Part shown: one piece after another, positions 44,150-55,075 of the stretch
How the letters are laid out: every line of letters starts with the position of its first letter
Numbering within the stretch: position 1 is the first letter of the stretch
Origin: Macrothele yani
Taxonomy: Eukaryota; Arthropoda; Arachnida; Araneae; Macrothelidae
Reading direction: 5' to 3'
NCBI GenBank assembly: GCA_039090855.1
Contig: CM077002.1
Span: 85,750,194-85,814,193 of the forward strand
DNA length: 64,000 nucleotides
The notes under the pieces: generated by a model
Seen by the model: the letters and a program-made list of their open reading frames with translations, nothing else
Databases searched by the model: none
Told to the model about the DNA's origin: nothing
Made by a program: the position numbers and the translations under genes

Positions 44150-44600
44150 GACGTGCCTATTGTAGGGGCTTTCGAGGGTGAATCAAGAGAGACAAATGGG
44201 CAGTCGGACCTGCCTGCGGCTACGCAGCCCAATTTACAGCAGCAGGGTTCGATGTACCGTGCATGTTGTGACGCATTACTCCCGTCACCAGCATTCAAAT
44301 TACCGGCGAGTTGCGCCACAGTATCCATTCTGTTGGCTCGTTCCATAAGAGATAGCCTTCACTCACCTGTAGCATCGATGACCCGTGGTCAACCCACACC
44401 TTGCTGGCGGTTCTTGGTTTTTCCTTCTCAGATCGCTTTTTGAAAGTATTGACCACGACTGACCGTGAGCGCTCCTAAAATCTTGCCATGCTGGGAATGC
44501 TCTGATTCAGTCGTGTGGCAGTTATAATTTGGCCTTTGTCAAACTCGTTGAAGTCCATCTATGGAACTAGCAATGTCCTTCCATGTGAAGAACAAGAATC
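44150..44600 (-). pseudogene. N-terminal remnant of a Tc1-like transposase
   Basis: The minus strand from about 44,570 reads DFNEFDKGQIITATRLNQS, IPSMARF, ERSRSVVVNTFKKRSEKEK and, further on, ANRMDTVAQLAGNLNAGDGS. This follows the FxxFxxGxIxxxxxxGxSxxxIxxxxxxSxxxVxxxxxxW...RxxTxxQLxxxFNxG layout of Tc1 HTH domains. Stops interrupt it and no catalytic part or inverted ends were found. Confidence 0.55.
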
Positions 44601-44769
44601 ACACTGGTTAACAGAGCTCAGCATTAGGTGTTATTTCACGACCTCTACAAGCGCAGTCGTTTATCTGCACCTGCTTCGATTTGCATAAAGATACACTGGT
44701 CATAATGGTTTAGCCCTTCGGTGTATATGCCATTGCACACAGAAATATAAACATGGTAGCCGTAGCATC

Positions 44770-46120
44770 AGAACTGTAAATCGTGAAAGAGTAGAAAATA
44801 TGCACAAAATGTACTTCGTGGTAGAAGATATGCTACAGAGGAAATATTTTTAAATAGGATATTTAGAAGCAGAAAAAGGAAGGAAATAGATTGCACATAA
44901 AACTGACATTATCTGAAGCGGAGAATGCTCTCATCCTTTACTCGAATGAATGGCATTCAGTGCAAAAACATTTTTTTTTCAGTGCGAACGAACTGTTTCT
45001 TGAGTGATAGATATTTGACACTAAAATAATTTCTCAATTTGGATCATTAAAAGTTGAGATCTCTAGGGAAATAGAGCAACGGTTTAAGCTTCCTAACTAG
45101 CAAGCATTTCGTTACTTTCAGGGGGAAATATCTGCTGGCTGCTTCTCATAGTGGCTGGTAACTGAGCAATAAAGATTTTTTATTTGCAATTTAACCCTTT
45201 AAACGGTTGGAACGAATTAATTCGGGGTTAACAAAATGGGCTGAAATAAGCTCGAATGAATGTGTGTTCTGTCTAAACGTGGGCAGAACGCGGTTGGAAT
45301 GCGAACCTGAGCACCAAAAATCGTTGTTTTCCCTTTTGCTTTGTTATTTAAATTGGCAATTTAGCCGGATTGTTAACACCAATTCTTTCTGACTGTTCAT
45401 CTACTAAAAGGGCTATAAGAATGGCGACAAGAAGAGAGAGAGAGAACATGTTTGAGTAAATTGTTTCTACCCAGTGGCATGACATGATGTTCGTGTCAGG
45501 TGGACTAACATCGTTTTTGAGGTCATGGAGACCATGTTTTGGGTCATAGATTCTCTACCATGTGTTGGGTCACGGAGCAGAGAAAGGACTAGAAGAGAGT
45601 ACTTCCCACCACTGTCAGGTCTCTGGTCGTTAAAGGGTGAAGGTAGAGGAATTGTTTTGACGTGAAAACAACGAGCTTTCGTAAAACCCGGCAGCTATAT
45701 GTTACCATTTCTATTTGAGAATTGCAGAAAACTTTGGGCGCCATTTGGTTCTGGTACATCAGCCGCTTAAAGGGTTAAGAAGCTGAGATAACGTTACTAA
45801 AAAATATTAATTATACCACCTAGTGAAAAAACTGTTCGTTATGAAAAATGCAAGATATGTGCAAAATATTCTTCGCAATGTATGCTCTGTTACGGAAAAC
45901 TCATTTTTTAATAGAAACTTTAAGGGCAGAGATCGCGAAAGAAACAGAACATGTTTTTACTGCCCCAGCAGAAAAACAGTGCATTATTTTAAGTAAAAAG
46001 CATGCGCAAAACAACACTTTTTTGGTAAACGATATCCTCCGAAGGAAGAATTTTTTTCAGTCGGATTTATATAAAGCAATAATACTATACAGTATGTGTG
46101 TGTGGGAGAGAGAGCTAGAG
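44770..46120. repeat. diverged satellite-like tandem repeat, segment 4
   Basis: Units near 44,850 (GGATATTTAGAAGCAGAAAA), 45,040 (GGATCATTAAAAGTTGAGATC), 45,776 (TTAAGAAGCTGAGATAACG), 45,915 (AACTTTAAGGGCAGAGATCG) and 46,060 (GGATTTATATAAAGCAATAA). Shared words include AAACTGTTCGTTATGAAAAA at 45,829 and CAGTGCATTATTTTAAG at 45,978. A piggyBac-type MITE is inserted in one unit (45,195-45,774). Confidence 0.6.
45195..45774. mobile_element. piggyBac-type MITE, 580 bp
   Basis: Flanked by TTAA on both sides (45,191-45,194 and 45,775-45,778), the exact target of piggyBac transposases. The inverted ends are CCCTTTAAACGG and CCCTTTAAGCGG (complement of the right), matching at 11 of 12 positions. No transposase is encoded. 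Removing it rejoins TTGCAATTTAA with GAAGCTGAGATA, restoring the local satellite unit. Confidence 0.8.
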
Positions 46121-47214
46121 CTTGCACAGCTGAAAAAGTGATCACTTGTAATTCAACTAAGATCAGAGTGCTGAGATTGCCTCCCATCAACGACGGTTAA
46201 GTGCGAATTTCCTGTCTTCAAAAACATACCAGTTCGGAGTAAGACGCAGCTGGAATTTGACGGGCGTCGATCTTTACAGTTAATGTAGCTTAATCCAGCA
46301 ATTGTGAAGCAGAGCAGCAGAAGAACAGCTGCCTTGGAAATAGTTGCATAATGCAGGAGTTTGAAAATAAAGAAGGCAAAATTTTTAGCCTGGTTTTGAA
46401 AAGAGTTTGAAAATAAGAATGCAAAATTTTTAGCCTAAAATCTTTAAAGAATGTGAGTGAGTGTTTCCAATACCACGAAATGAAAGGAAAAGATATGAAT
46501 GCATAACTATAAATGGAAATAGATAGACTAGATACATGAAAATTCGATAAAATAAAAACATTTTCTTTACTCTATTGAGGCTTTCAAAACATTGTTCAAA
46601 TTTCATAGAGTCTATTTGTGCAGTATGTTTGTCTCTACTTATTGCCGAAATGGTAAAAACAATAACCACCAAAACGACTGCCATTCCTTTTCGTAGTATG
46701 GGATAATAATAACATAGTTTTTTCCTATCGTTTTCGATGACTGAAATCAAAATCTTTGCTTTTTTTCAAGGTTGTATAGCAAATAACCATCATGTACAGT
46801 CATACACTACACTATTTGAATCTGCAACTTATCATTTTATGCAGCAAAAAAAAAGTATTCTTTACGGAGGTATTGTACCAGGAAACTCTTCGGGGAAACG
46901 AAATTATGTCTTTTTTTCTTTTTCTTTTTTTTGAATCCTCTATCTGGCGATGAATTCAATCATACAAAAAAGAACCTTTCTGAGGAAGTCATGGAACATT
47001 TTGAGATTTTGACAGGATCGAAAAGTGTGGATTTAGTGTTTCAAATATCAGAAAAAAATTGGATGAATTCAAATTTTTATTTGAAACGCACAGACAAGAG
47101 TGCTGAGAGAATTGCTGATAGAAACAAATTTCAGTATTAGCTAGTTCGAAAAACATGTCATTCATTATTCTTCCATAGCCAAAAAGTTGCTTACGGCGAA
47201 ATACCGCAGATCCG
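46121..47214. other. no gene recognised; small local duplication
   Basis: TTTGAAAATAA-GAAGGCAAAATTTTTAGCCT occurs at 46,360-46,392 and in similar form at 46,405-46,437. A stretch with CGGGGAAACGAAATTATGT at 46,889 reappears at about 48,090. No convincing exon was found. Confidence 0.5.
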
Positions 47215-47415
47215 GTTGCCAAGTAGTTTGTGGTGCAGGCTTCGAATCATCCTTCTGAAATGGGCCTGGGTTCGAGTCTCGGATGAGCCATGTGATATAC
47301 TTATCAGATGGTGCTGGCTCTGTCCCTTCCCTGGAACCAATTGTCCCAAGTTAGAGACGGTCAACTGCTTATTACGCTAAGTGTTGCTCATGGTGGCCTT
47401 AAATCCCGAAAAAAA
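47215..47415 (+). mobile_element. tRNA-derived SINE, diverged copy (S7)
   Basis: Forward copy with a weak tRNA-like head, B box GGGTTCGAGTCTCGG, then GTGCTGGCTCTGTCCCTTCC, CTGGAACCAATTGTCCCAA, and a short A tail. It is an old copy of the S3/S6 family. Confidence 0.8.
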
Positions 47416-48656
47416 AAATGCAATGTACCCCAACACTGAGAACAATGCAGAGAAATTATTTCCCTGCGCCCTGACGGCGCCGAGAAAATCTTGACCCCTG
47501 TATGGTCAGTCAAGCTGATGATAAGTCAAATATTTCTACTTTTATCACTTGATTTATATGTAAATACGACGCCAATATTACCAAAAGAAAAAACAAAACA
47601 AGAAAAAACATGCAGAGCAAAGCTTTCATAAAGGTGTCAACTAGTTGTAAAGCAAGTTTGATATAATCATTTTCGCCCAAGATGAAGACATGCAAACTTA
47701 CAATGTACATGATGTTTATGTTTACTATGATATTATTGCAGGTCGGTTTCAACATATTTGCTTTATGTGGGGGTAATGAGAAATACTAGCTGAGTCACAT
47801 CTGCAAGTGTTGTCCTGCAGAAATTTCTGCACGTCTTTCAGTGCAGTCCAGAAACTAAAATCCGGGTGTTTCCAAAACAACTACGTACAAAAATCAAAAC
47901 TGCTTATGCGGGCGAAAAATACTTACCCCTAGAAATCAGTGAAGTATATTTTGAAACTCTCCTCCCAGATCAGCTGATAGTTTGCAAGTATGTATATTGT
48001 CGCAGTAGTTGATCAGAACGAAACCATAATTTCCCGGCTGAATTTCTAGACTCATTCGACCCTAACGGAACACCTGGAAATTCTTTGGGAAACGAAATTA
48101 TGTTTTTTGGGTATTGAATTTGCTCTTAAAAGTTCACACCATTCACACTTTTAGGAAGTGTTAAGGACTCATGATTATGGAGTAGAACACCACTACATCA
48201 AACAGCGGCAGGAAAAGATCACCAAAATAACATTTCTGGCTCAAAGAGCAACAAAAAAGAGTGTGAATACATATTGATTCAAAAATTTCTATTAATGGCA
48301 ACTCATGTAAAGAATTTCTATTAATTGCAGCTAAGAGGAAAGTAATACTCCATTCATCTTATCTTCGGCATGTCAATTTAAATTATACAAAGGCAAACCT
48401 TTAAAGTAAACGGAATAGATTTGGTAAATAATGCTCTTATCATGGTTAGCATTGCGTAGTTCTAAACAACAGAATAACGAAGAGCATTTTTTATACTCAT
48501 GGACTAGAGTACCAGCACAATTGGCATTTACTTTGCAAGATCGAATCTGATTTGGAGGTGAAGTGACTTCTGAAAGTTAAATACTGCGAATCACATGATT
48601 TTGTTAACGTCATAAACTATTTCTTCAATTGTCACTTAGTGTACTCACCGTACGTA
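47416..48656. other. no gene recognised
   Basis: AT-rich sequence. Only the short word shared with 46,889 (GGGAAACGAAATTATGT at about 48,090) was noticed. Confidence 0.5.
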
Positions 48657-50554
48657 TGGAGGGTAGTTCAAAAAGTAACGCGACTGGTTTTACATGCGGC
48701 AGAAGTGTAACGCAGCAAACATACTTTCAAAGTATTCTCCCTTTACCTGAATGCACCGGTCTCACCTGTCTATCCACTTCCGGAAGGTGTGTGTGTTCGA
48801 AGCCCTTCCTCGACACGTGGTTCAGGATACCTTTCACAACATTGTTCAGTTCAGTATTTGATGCAAACTGACGCCCACGAAGTTGCTTTTCCACTTCAGG
48901 GAATGGGTAGAAGTCACAGTGCACCATATCCGGTGAGTACGGAGGGTGCGCTATCACTTCGATGCCTAGATCTTTGATAACCTGCTAGCTAAGCAAGGCA
49001 CGATGTGCAGGAGCATTATCTTGATGTAAAATTCAACCAGTTTGTGCATATTCTGGGCATTTGGGGGAATTTGTTTTCTTTAGAGGACCTTTGAGAACTT
49101 CAGAATAATAGGCATCGGTAACAATTTTCCCTTATGGAAAAACATGGTCACACAGAATTCCCTTTTTATCGAAGGAAACCAGGTGCTCGACTTTCCCTGC
49201 ATTTGCTCGAACTTTGCTTTCTTGGATCGGGGACTCTATGGGTGTTTCCATTTTGTAAATTGTTTTATTTCTGGATCGAAATGGTGAAAAATCTTTCATC
49301 ATATGTGACGACTCGATCCAAAAAGTATGACTCACGTGGTAGCCAGCAATTTCATTGGCAACAAGTGATAACACGATTTGCTTTGTGTTCATCCACGAGC
49401 AAGTGACGAATCCACTTTGCAGCGACTTTTTCGGTACCCCAGCCAGTTTCTCACAATGTCGTTAATGGAACCAGCGGTCATGTCTATCACATTAGCAACC
49501 TCCTCAATGGTCATTCGACATCTGCATCACATTCGCAACCTCACCCAACGGACATCTGCATCACATTAGCAACCTCAACCAACGGGCATCTGCATCACAT
49601 TAGCAACCTCCTCAATGGTCATTCGACATCTGCATCACATTAGAAACCTCAACCAACGGACATCTACATCATATTAGCAACCTCCTCAATGGTCATTTGA
49701 CAACTGCATCACATTAGCAACCTCAACCAACGGACATCTGCATCACATTAACAACCTCAACTAACGGACATCTGCATCACATTAGCAACCTCAACCAACG
49801 GACATCTGCATTACATTAACAACCTCAACCAACAGACATCTGCATCACATTAGCAACCTCAACCAACGGACATCTGCATCACATTATCAACCTCCTCAAT
49901 GGTCATTTGACATCTGCATCACATTAGCAACCTCAACCAACGGACATCTGCATCACATTAACAACCTCAACCAACAGACATCTGCATCACATTAGCAACC
50001 TCAACCAACGGACATCTGCATCACATTAACAACCTCAACCAACGGACATCTGCATCACATTAGCAACCTCAACCAACGGACATCTGCATCACATTAGCAA
50101 CCTCCTCAATGGTCATTCGGCGGTCTTAGCGCAAGAGTACCTCGATGTTATTGACATTAACCTCCGCAGTCGATGTTCGATGCCTACAGGAGCGTGGTGC
50201 ATCCTCCAGACACTCTTCGCCATTCACAAATTTTTTGTGACACTCAAAAACTCTGGCACGGGTCAAAGCATCTTCCTTATAGGTAGTTTTAATCATTTCG
50301 TGCGTTCCTGTGGCGGTTTCATTCAAACGCGCAAAATTTTATAGCTGCTCTTTGCTCCAGTTTTAAATCCATACTGGGTTACAGAAATACGTCTGAACTC
50401 TGCACCGTCTACTACAAGAATGAACTAGCGGAGCGCTGTAACGATGCGTCGTCACGTGACTTACCTTGCAGGCATTCCGACACAGCCAGTTGCATTTTTC
50501 TGCGTTGGTTTGTTTTGGCGCTTTGACGTTAGACTCGTTACTTCTTGAACGACC
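48657..50554 (-). mobile_element. mariner-family transposon, enlarged by an internal minisatellite
   Basis: The left end GGTAGTTCAAAAAGTAACG matches the complement of the right end GGTCGTTCAAGAAGTAACG; TA is next to the right end. Minus-strand transposase pieces are, first, an N-terminal HTH (50,126-50,326: EDALTRARVFECHKKFVNGE and a PRSxR hinge). The second HTH runs into the minisatellite. A catalytic part follows (49,132-49,392: SFDKKGILCDHVF). The end is at 48,727-48,957 (HPPYSPDMVHCDFYPFPE, giving the last Asp of D,D34D). About 0.6 kb of tandem repeats and several breaks make it inactive. Confidence 0.9.
49500..50118. repeat. minisatellite of 34- and 40-bp units within mariner transposase codons
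   Basis: About 16-17 units. The common 34-bp unit is CATCTGCATCACATTAGCAA plus CCTCAACCAACGGA. The 40-bp variant ends CCTCCTCAATGGTCATTCGA. On the minus strand one unit spells MTIEEVANVMQM-like codons of the transposase's second HTH, also seen at the array edge (near 49,500). Neither unit length is a multiple of three, so expansion destroyed the frame. Confidence 0.95.
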
Positions 50555-50636
50555 TACGTACAAAGTGGTATGTAAAATCCTTACACAGGGCAATTACTCG
50601 AAAACAAATGATCTACCCGACGTAGGAGTAAAACAG

Positions 50637-52065
50637 TCATATCATCATCATCATCACTGTCAACCATTATCAATCCACTGCTGGACGAAGGTCTCCCCAA
50701 GTTTCCTCCACGACGGTCTGTCTTGTGCCAGTCTCCTCCGTGTCACTCCCGCATACTTTCGAATTTCATCCACCCATCTCCCATGTGGTATTCTTCTGGG
50801 TCTTTTCCTGTCCTTTGGAATCCAATCTAAAATTTCGGCGGTCCATCGATGGTCTGTCCTCCTGGCAGTATGTCCAGCCCATTGCCATTTCAGGGATTTT
50901 ACTCTGATCATGATGTCTTCCACTCTTGTCATTTTTTGGATCCACGAGTTCCTCTTCTTATCTCTCCTGGTTACACCAAGCATGCACCTCTTCATGCTTC
51001 TTTGAGTTGTCTGCAGCCTTTGTATGTCTCTTTTAGTTAATGTCCACGTCTCTGCACCATACGTAAGCACTGGAAAGATGCATTGATCAAACACTTTTCT
51101 TTTAAGACATAATGGCATATTGCTCTTGAAAATTATGCTGTTTCTTCCAAAAGCTCTGCAGGCAAATTTTGTACGCCGATAAATTTCTTCATCAATGTGA
51201 CACTCACTTGATATCTGCTGTCCAAGACAAACGTACGCATCTGTTATCTCCAGCTTTTCTCCATCAATCGATAAATCTTCATTTCTTGTAAAAGCATTGA
51301 ACATCACTTTTGTCTTCTGAAAGTTCATTTTTAATCCCACTTCTTTACTCTTGCCAGCAAGTTCTTGGATCATACTCTGCAGATCTGATAAGGTAGTTGC
51401 AAAAATGACTACGTCATCAGCAAAACGAAGGTGGGTTAGATAATCTCCATTAATCTTTATCCCTTTGTATTCCCAGTTCAGTGATTGAAAGACATTTTCC
51501 AATGGGGCATTAAAGAGCTTCGGAGATATGGTGTCACCTTGTCTCACTCCCTTTCCAATTTTTATGCGTGTTGTACTTTCAAACAGCTGAATCTTTGCAC
51601 TTGCATTTTCATAGATGTTATTAATAATATTAATGTATGCATCTTCAATACCGCAGGATTTCAGAGCCATTGTAACTGCTGATGGTTTCACCGAATCAAA
51701 GGCTTCTTCATAATCGATAAAAGCCATGCACAATGGAAGTTCATATTCCCTCGCTCTTTCAGTTAGTTCTCTCAGTACGTGGATATGATCTATGGTGCTG
51801 TAGCCACTCCTGAATCCAGCTTGTTCTCTTGGTTGAGCCATGTCCAGTGTTACTTTCAAACGGTGTGAAAGAACTTTAGTGAAGATTTTATAAACCACTG
51901 ATAAGAGGCTGATAGGTCTGTAGTTCCTGAGATCCTCAATGTCCCCTTTTTTATGTAGCAGGATCATTGTAGCGTTGTTCCAATCCTCAGGAATCTTCCC
52001 TTCATAAAGGCATCGAGTGAAAATTTGGGCGAGTACTGTTTCGATTTCTCCACTTGCTTCTTGTA
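50637..52065 (-). mobile_element. RTE-clade LINE copy B, segment 1 (3' end and RT)
   Basis: The element's 3' end starts with the tail complement TCATATCATCATCATCATCA and runs through the RT. It continues at 53,467-53,612, 54,832-55,075 and 63,289-64,000, separated by three insertions. The sequence aligns with RTE-A on the other strand throughout. Confidence 0.93.
50660..51967 (-). pseudogene. reverse transcriptase of RTE copy B, long open part
   Basis: 435 open codons from MILLHKKGDIEDLRNYRPIS to the C-terminus. Motifs are MAFIDYEEAFDSVKPSA (motif A), KGVRQGDTISPKLFNAPLEN (motif B), LRFADDVVIFATT (motif C) and the RTE C-terminal part TYGAETWTLTKRD, ITRRDKK-like and GHTARRTDH. Translation would in fact start upstream, but a Tc1-like element splits the gene at 52,066. 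This is the least damaged RTE RT in the window. Confidence 0.88.
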
Positions 52066-53466
52066 CACTGCCGGAAAGTGAAAAAAGAACACCAAGAAGG
52101 AGACGTCTGATACGAACGAAATTTATACAGCATAATAACGGAATACAGAGGATAACGTGATCAAAACATTATGGCAAAATACAGCTGTATTTGCTGGTAA
52201 ACTGAAAAATAACATTTCCATGTAACATGGTCAGTACGAGGTTGAACCGCCATGAACTGCGTCACACTGTGCAATTCTGGCATGGAGTCTGTCGTACAGA
52301 TGTTGGATGTATTTGGGGTATTGAGTTCCAAGCATCCTCAACCTGGACGCGTAAATCGGGGATGGTCGTGGCTGGCCGTGAAGACCGGATAAGTCGTTGT
52401 CCCATAAAATCCCACACGTGCTCAATGGGGGACAAATCCGGTGAACGTGCAGGCCATGGAAGTTGTCTCACACCCTGAAGTGCATGTTGTGTTGCACGTG
52501 CCGTGTGTGGGCGTGCGTTATTTTGCTGTAAATCATCACGATGGACCGACCTTACAAAGGGCACACCAACGGGCTGAATGATGTTGTTTATGTAGGAGGT
52601 GCTGTTTAACGTAACCGGTACAAACCCTAGTTGTGTACGGAAGTGATAGCTGATAGCTCCACACACCAGGAGACCAGGTGTAGGCCCTATGTGTTGCTGG
52701 CGGATGCAAGAAGGGTGGAGACGCTCCCCTGTGCGTCTGCGAACACGCATGCGGCCATCGGAGGCTCCCAAGCAGAATCTGCTTTCATCGCTGAACACGA
52801 TAGATCGCCATTGCGTTCTCCAGTGCAGACGCTGGCAACACTACTGCAGCCATTCCCGACGGTGGGCTGGAGTCAGTGGTACACATGCCAGAGGCACGCG
52901 TTCACGTAGTCCTGCATCCAGTAGACGGTTGCGGATTGTTCGCACAGTCACCTTAGGTGCAACGGCAGCTCGGAATTGCATCGCATTGGATCTTTTGCTT
53001 GATAACGCCGCTCTTCTTATGCATCGATCGGTCCGCTCATCAGTCCGTCTGTGACTTCCGGTTCCATGTCTTCTCGTGTGGGAATGTTCCTCGGACCATC
53101 TACGCCACCATCGTACCACCACCGATACTTCCCGTCCAATTCGCTCCTCAATACGACGATACGACCACCCGGCCTCGCGGAGTCCGACTAGACGACCTCG
53201 CTCAAAGTCCGATAACTGCTGAAATCGTACACGTCTTCCATGTCCAGGCATTGCAGCTTCTTCAGGGTCTTCGCACGTGTCCGTACGCTGACGACTGATT
53301 ACATTCACTTTGCCGTACTCCTTAAATACCACCGACAATTATTTGCATATTATGGCGTGCTCTTGCGTAAGCGCTCACCGGTTGGTCTCGACCCCATTAA
53401 CATATGTAAATTTCATGATCGTCCGCCAATTCCTTCTTGGTGTTCTTTTTTCACTTTCCGCCAGTG
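52066..53466 (-). mobile_element. Tc1-like transposon, fifth family, nearly intact
   Basis: 1,401 bp with TA on both sides (52,064-52,065 and 53,467-53,468). The terminal inverted repeats are about 36 bp and near perfect, starting CACTG-CGGAAAGTGAAAAA. It is inserted in RTE copy B, whose sequence is continuous if the insert is removed. The minus-strand transposase needs only a stop and a late frame change explained. Confidence 0.93.
52231..53254 (-). pseudogene. Tc1-like transposase with one stop and one frameshift
   Basis: The N-terminal part (to 52,841) starts near MPGHGRRVRFQQL and has DFERGRLVGLREAGWSYRRI and a second HTH, and ends HRREWLQ. A TAG codon follows at about 52,838-52,840, where Trp is expected. 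The catalytic part (52,262-52,798) has FSDESRFCLGASDGRMRVRR (first Asp), LQQNNARPHTARAT (second Asp replaced by Asn) and SPDLSPIEHVWDFMGQRL (Glu). Near 52,310 the frame shifts; the family-like end RLHARIAQCDAVHGGSTSY lies in the next frame. Loss of the second Asp would alone prevent catalysis. Confidence 0.85.
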
Positions 53467-53612
53467 TATGATGTCTACAGTAATTCCATCTTCTCCTGGA
53501 GCTTTTCCCCGCTTCATGTTCTTGATTGCATGTGCAACTTCTGCTGGGAGGACTGGAAGAACTCTGGTACCTTTCATGATGTCTGGAGTACATGTATCAT
53601 CCCTTTCATATA
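53467..53612 (-). mobile_element. RTE copy B, segment 2
   Basis: About 146 bp corresponding to 24,660-24,795 of RTE-A (AHAIKNMKRGKAPGEDGIT region). It lies between two Tc1-like insertions. Confidence 0.93.
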
Positions 53613-54831
53613 CACTATCTACTAACAAGTAATTGGTCACCTGTGATAGCAAAGAAAAACGAAGTTTATTCACCTTCAATAGTTGGTGGAGCTTCCACGA
53701 GCGGCGATTACAGCTGCGACCCTCCGGGGCATACTCTCAACGAGGCGTTGTACGACGGCTAGCGGCATTTTCTTCAACTCGGCTTGGAGAAGACAGGTCA
53801 GTTCCTTCACCGATTTGGGATGGCGGGGGCACCCCTTAAGTTGACGCTCCAACTCGTCCCAGAGGTGCTCGATAGGGTTAAGGTCCGGGATCTGCGCAGG
53901 CCAGTCTATTCGATTAACCACATTGTCACCATACCAAGCCATGGTGGACCTCACAACATGACAGGTGGCATTGTCATCCTGAAAGTAACATGGGTCCAAC
54001 CCGTAAAACTGCCACAACGTAGGAAGCGCATGGTCGTCCAAAACGGTGCAGTAGGTTTCGGCGTTGAGTCTACCTGGAATTACGACCAAGGGTCCCGTGC
54101 CATACCAGGAGAAACACCCCCATAGCATAATTCCACCGCCGCCGAACTTCATAGTTGGCACAATACATTCCAGCAGGAAGCGTTCTCCAGGCAGACACCA
54201 AACCCAGACCCTGCCATCCGAACAGTAGATGGTGAACCTTGATTCGTCGCTCCAGAGAACATGTTTCCACTGTTCAGCGGTCCACTGTCGACGTTCTTTG
54301 CACCACGTTAGCCGTGCAGCGCTATTGGACTTGGTGATCAAAGGCTTGTGGGCGGCAGCACGTCCATGATAACCGAGCACATGGGCTTCCTTATGGATGG
54401 TATTCATCGAAAGAACACTCCCGGATGCCTGTTGAAACTCCTCGCGGATGTGGCCCATCGATCTGGTGTGGTTCTTCCGAATTTCTCTGGCCAGCACCCG
54501 TCGGTCTCTAATTCTTAGTTTCGTGGGTCTGCCGGGTCGGGGCACATTCCGACAGTCACCTCTCATCTTCCACTTGCCAATCACGTAGGCCACTGTAGAT
54601 TTTGGGTACTTCAACTCGCTGGATATGTCACGTATGGATCGGCCATTTCTGTGATACCTGACGATTACACCTTTCTCGAAATCAGAGAGCTCCGAACTGC
54701 GTGGCATCTTGCATGCGACTGATTGCGTTGTTGTTTCCCGCACGATATTTAACGGCGGCGGCCGTGGCGTGTATCGGAATCGTAGATATCGTCGATTGCA
54801 GGGGTGTCCAATTACTTGTTGGTAGATAGTG
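53613..54831 (-). mobile_element. Tc1-like transposon with intact transposase
   Basis: 1,219 bp, TA-flanked (53,611-53,612 and 54,832-54,833). Inverted ends are CACTATCTACTAACAAGTAA and CACTATCTACCAACAAGTAA, then TTGG-CACC. It carries one uninterrupted gene. The decayed sister is at 20,611-21,829. It interrupts RTE copy B at the TA of TTCATATA, a site still present in RTE-A (TTATATGAAA near 24,650). Confidence 0.95.
53676..54743 (-). CDS. Tc1-type DD34E transposase, full length
   Basis: An uninterrupted gene of 355 codons. The likelier start is Met13 ([13 protein letters not shown]), which gives 343 residues, the usual Tc1 size. The first HTH is residues about 18-60 ([20 protein letters not shown]), then a GRP linker (PRPGRPTK, about 68-75) and a second HTH at about 80-130. 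The catalytic domain has WSDESRF (Asp166), [29 protein letters not shown] (Asp257) and [12 protein letters not shown] (Glu292). Exactly 34 residues lie between the last two, so it is DD34E. The enzyme cuts and pastes at TA. It shows no stop, frameshift or missing catalytic residue; the only oddity is [10 protein letters not shown] where Ser is common. Confidence 0.93.
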   Translation of the reverse strand: MRETTTQSVACKMPRSSELSDFEKGVIVRYHRNGRSIRDISSELKYPKSTVAYVIGKWKMRGDCRNVPRPGRPTKLRIRDRRVLAREIRKNHTRSMGHIREEFQQASGSVLSMNTIHKEAHVLGYHGRAAAHKPLITKSNSAARLTWCKERRQWTAEQWKHVLWSDESRFTIYCSDGRVWVWCLPGERFLLECIVPTMKFGGGGIMLWGCFSWYGTGPLVVIPGRLNAETYCTVLDDHALPTLWQFYGLDPCYFQDDNATCHVVRSTMAWYGDNVVNRIDWPAQIPDLNPIEHLWDELERQLKGCPRHPKSVKELTCLLQAELKKMPLAVVQRLVESMPRRVAAVIAARGSSTNY

Positions 54832-55075
54832 TAGTTTTGAGTAGAAATCTTTCACTCTTATCAAAATTTCGCCTCTATTTCTTGTTACAGAACTATCTTC
54901 TTTTCTCAATGCCTTAATCTGTTTTCTTCCCTTACTAGAGATGTCCCTTTGCTATCTTTAGGCTTTGATTGTTTTCAATTGCTTTCCTCACTAGTTCACA
55001 GTTGAATTTCCTTACATCTCCAGTGATTCTTTTTCGTACTGTCTTGCATAGCTCTATATATTCCACTTTGGAAGT
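54832..55075 (-). mobile_element. RTE copy B, segment 3
   Basis: Corresponds to about 24,400-24,655 of RTE-A (minus-strand frame with [18 protein letters not shown]). It ends at AAGT (55,072-55,075), the target duplicated by the Ty3/gypsy insertion. Confidence 0.93.

Noticed and set aside
46230..46356. Possible signal-peptide exon upstream of the acid phosphatase-like gene (minus strand, KAAVLLLLCFTIAGLS followed by a GTATGT donor)
   Set aside because: No in-frame Met, the donor would be in phase 1 while the exon at 33,065-33,160 needs phase 0, and the region lies next to a local duplication. It stays a weak candidate only.
49500..50118. Regularly repeated array resembling a CRISPR array
   Set aside because: The units are contiguous tandem copies without unique spacers, derive from transposase codons, and the context is an animal genome.
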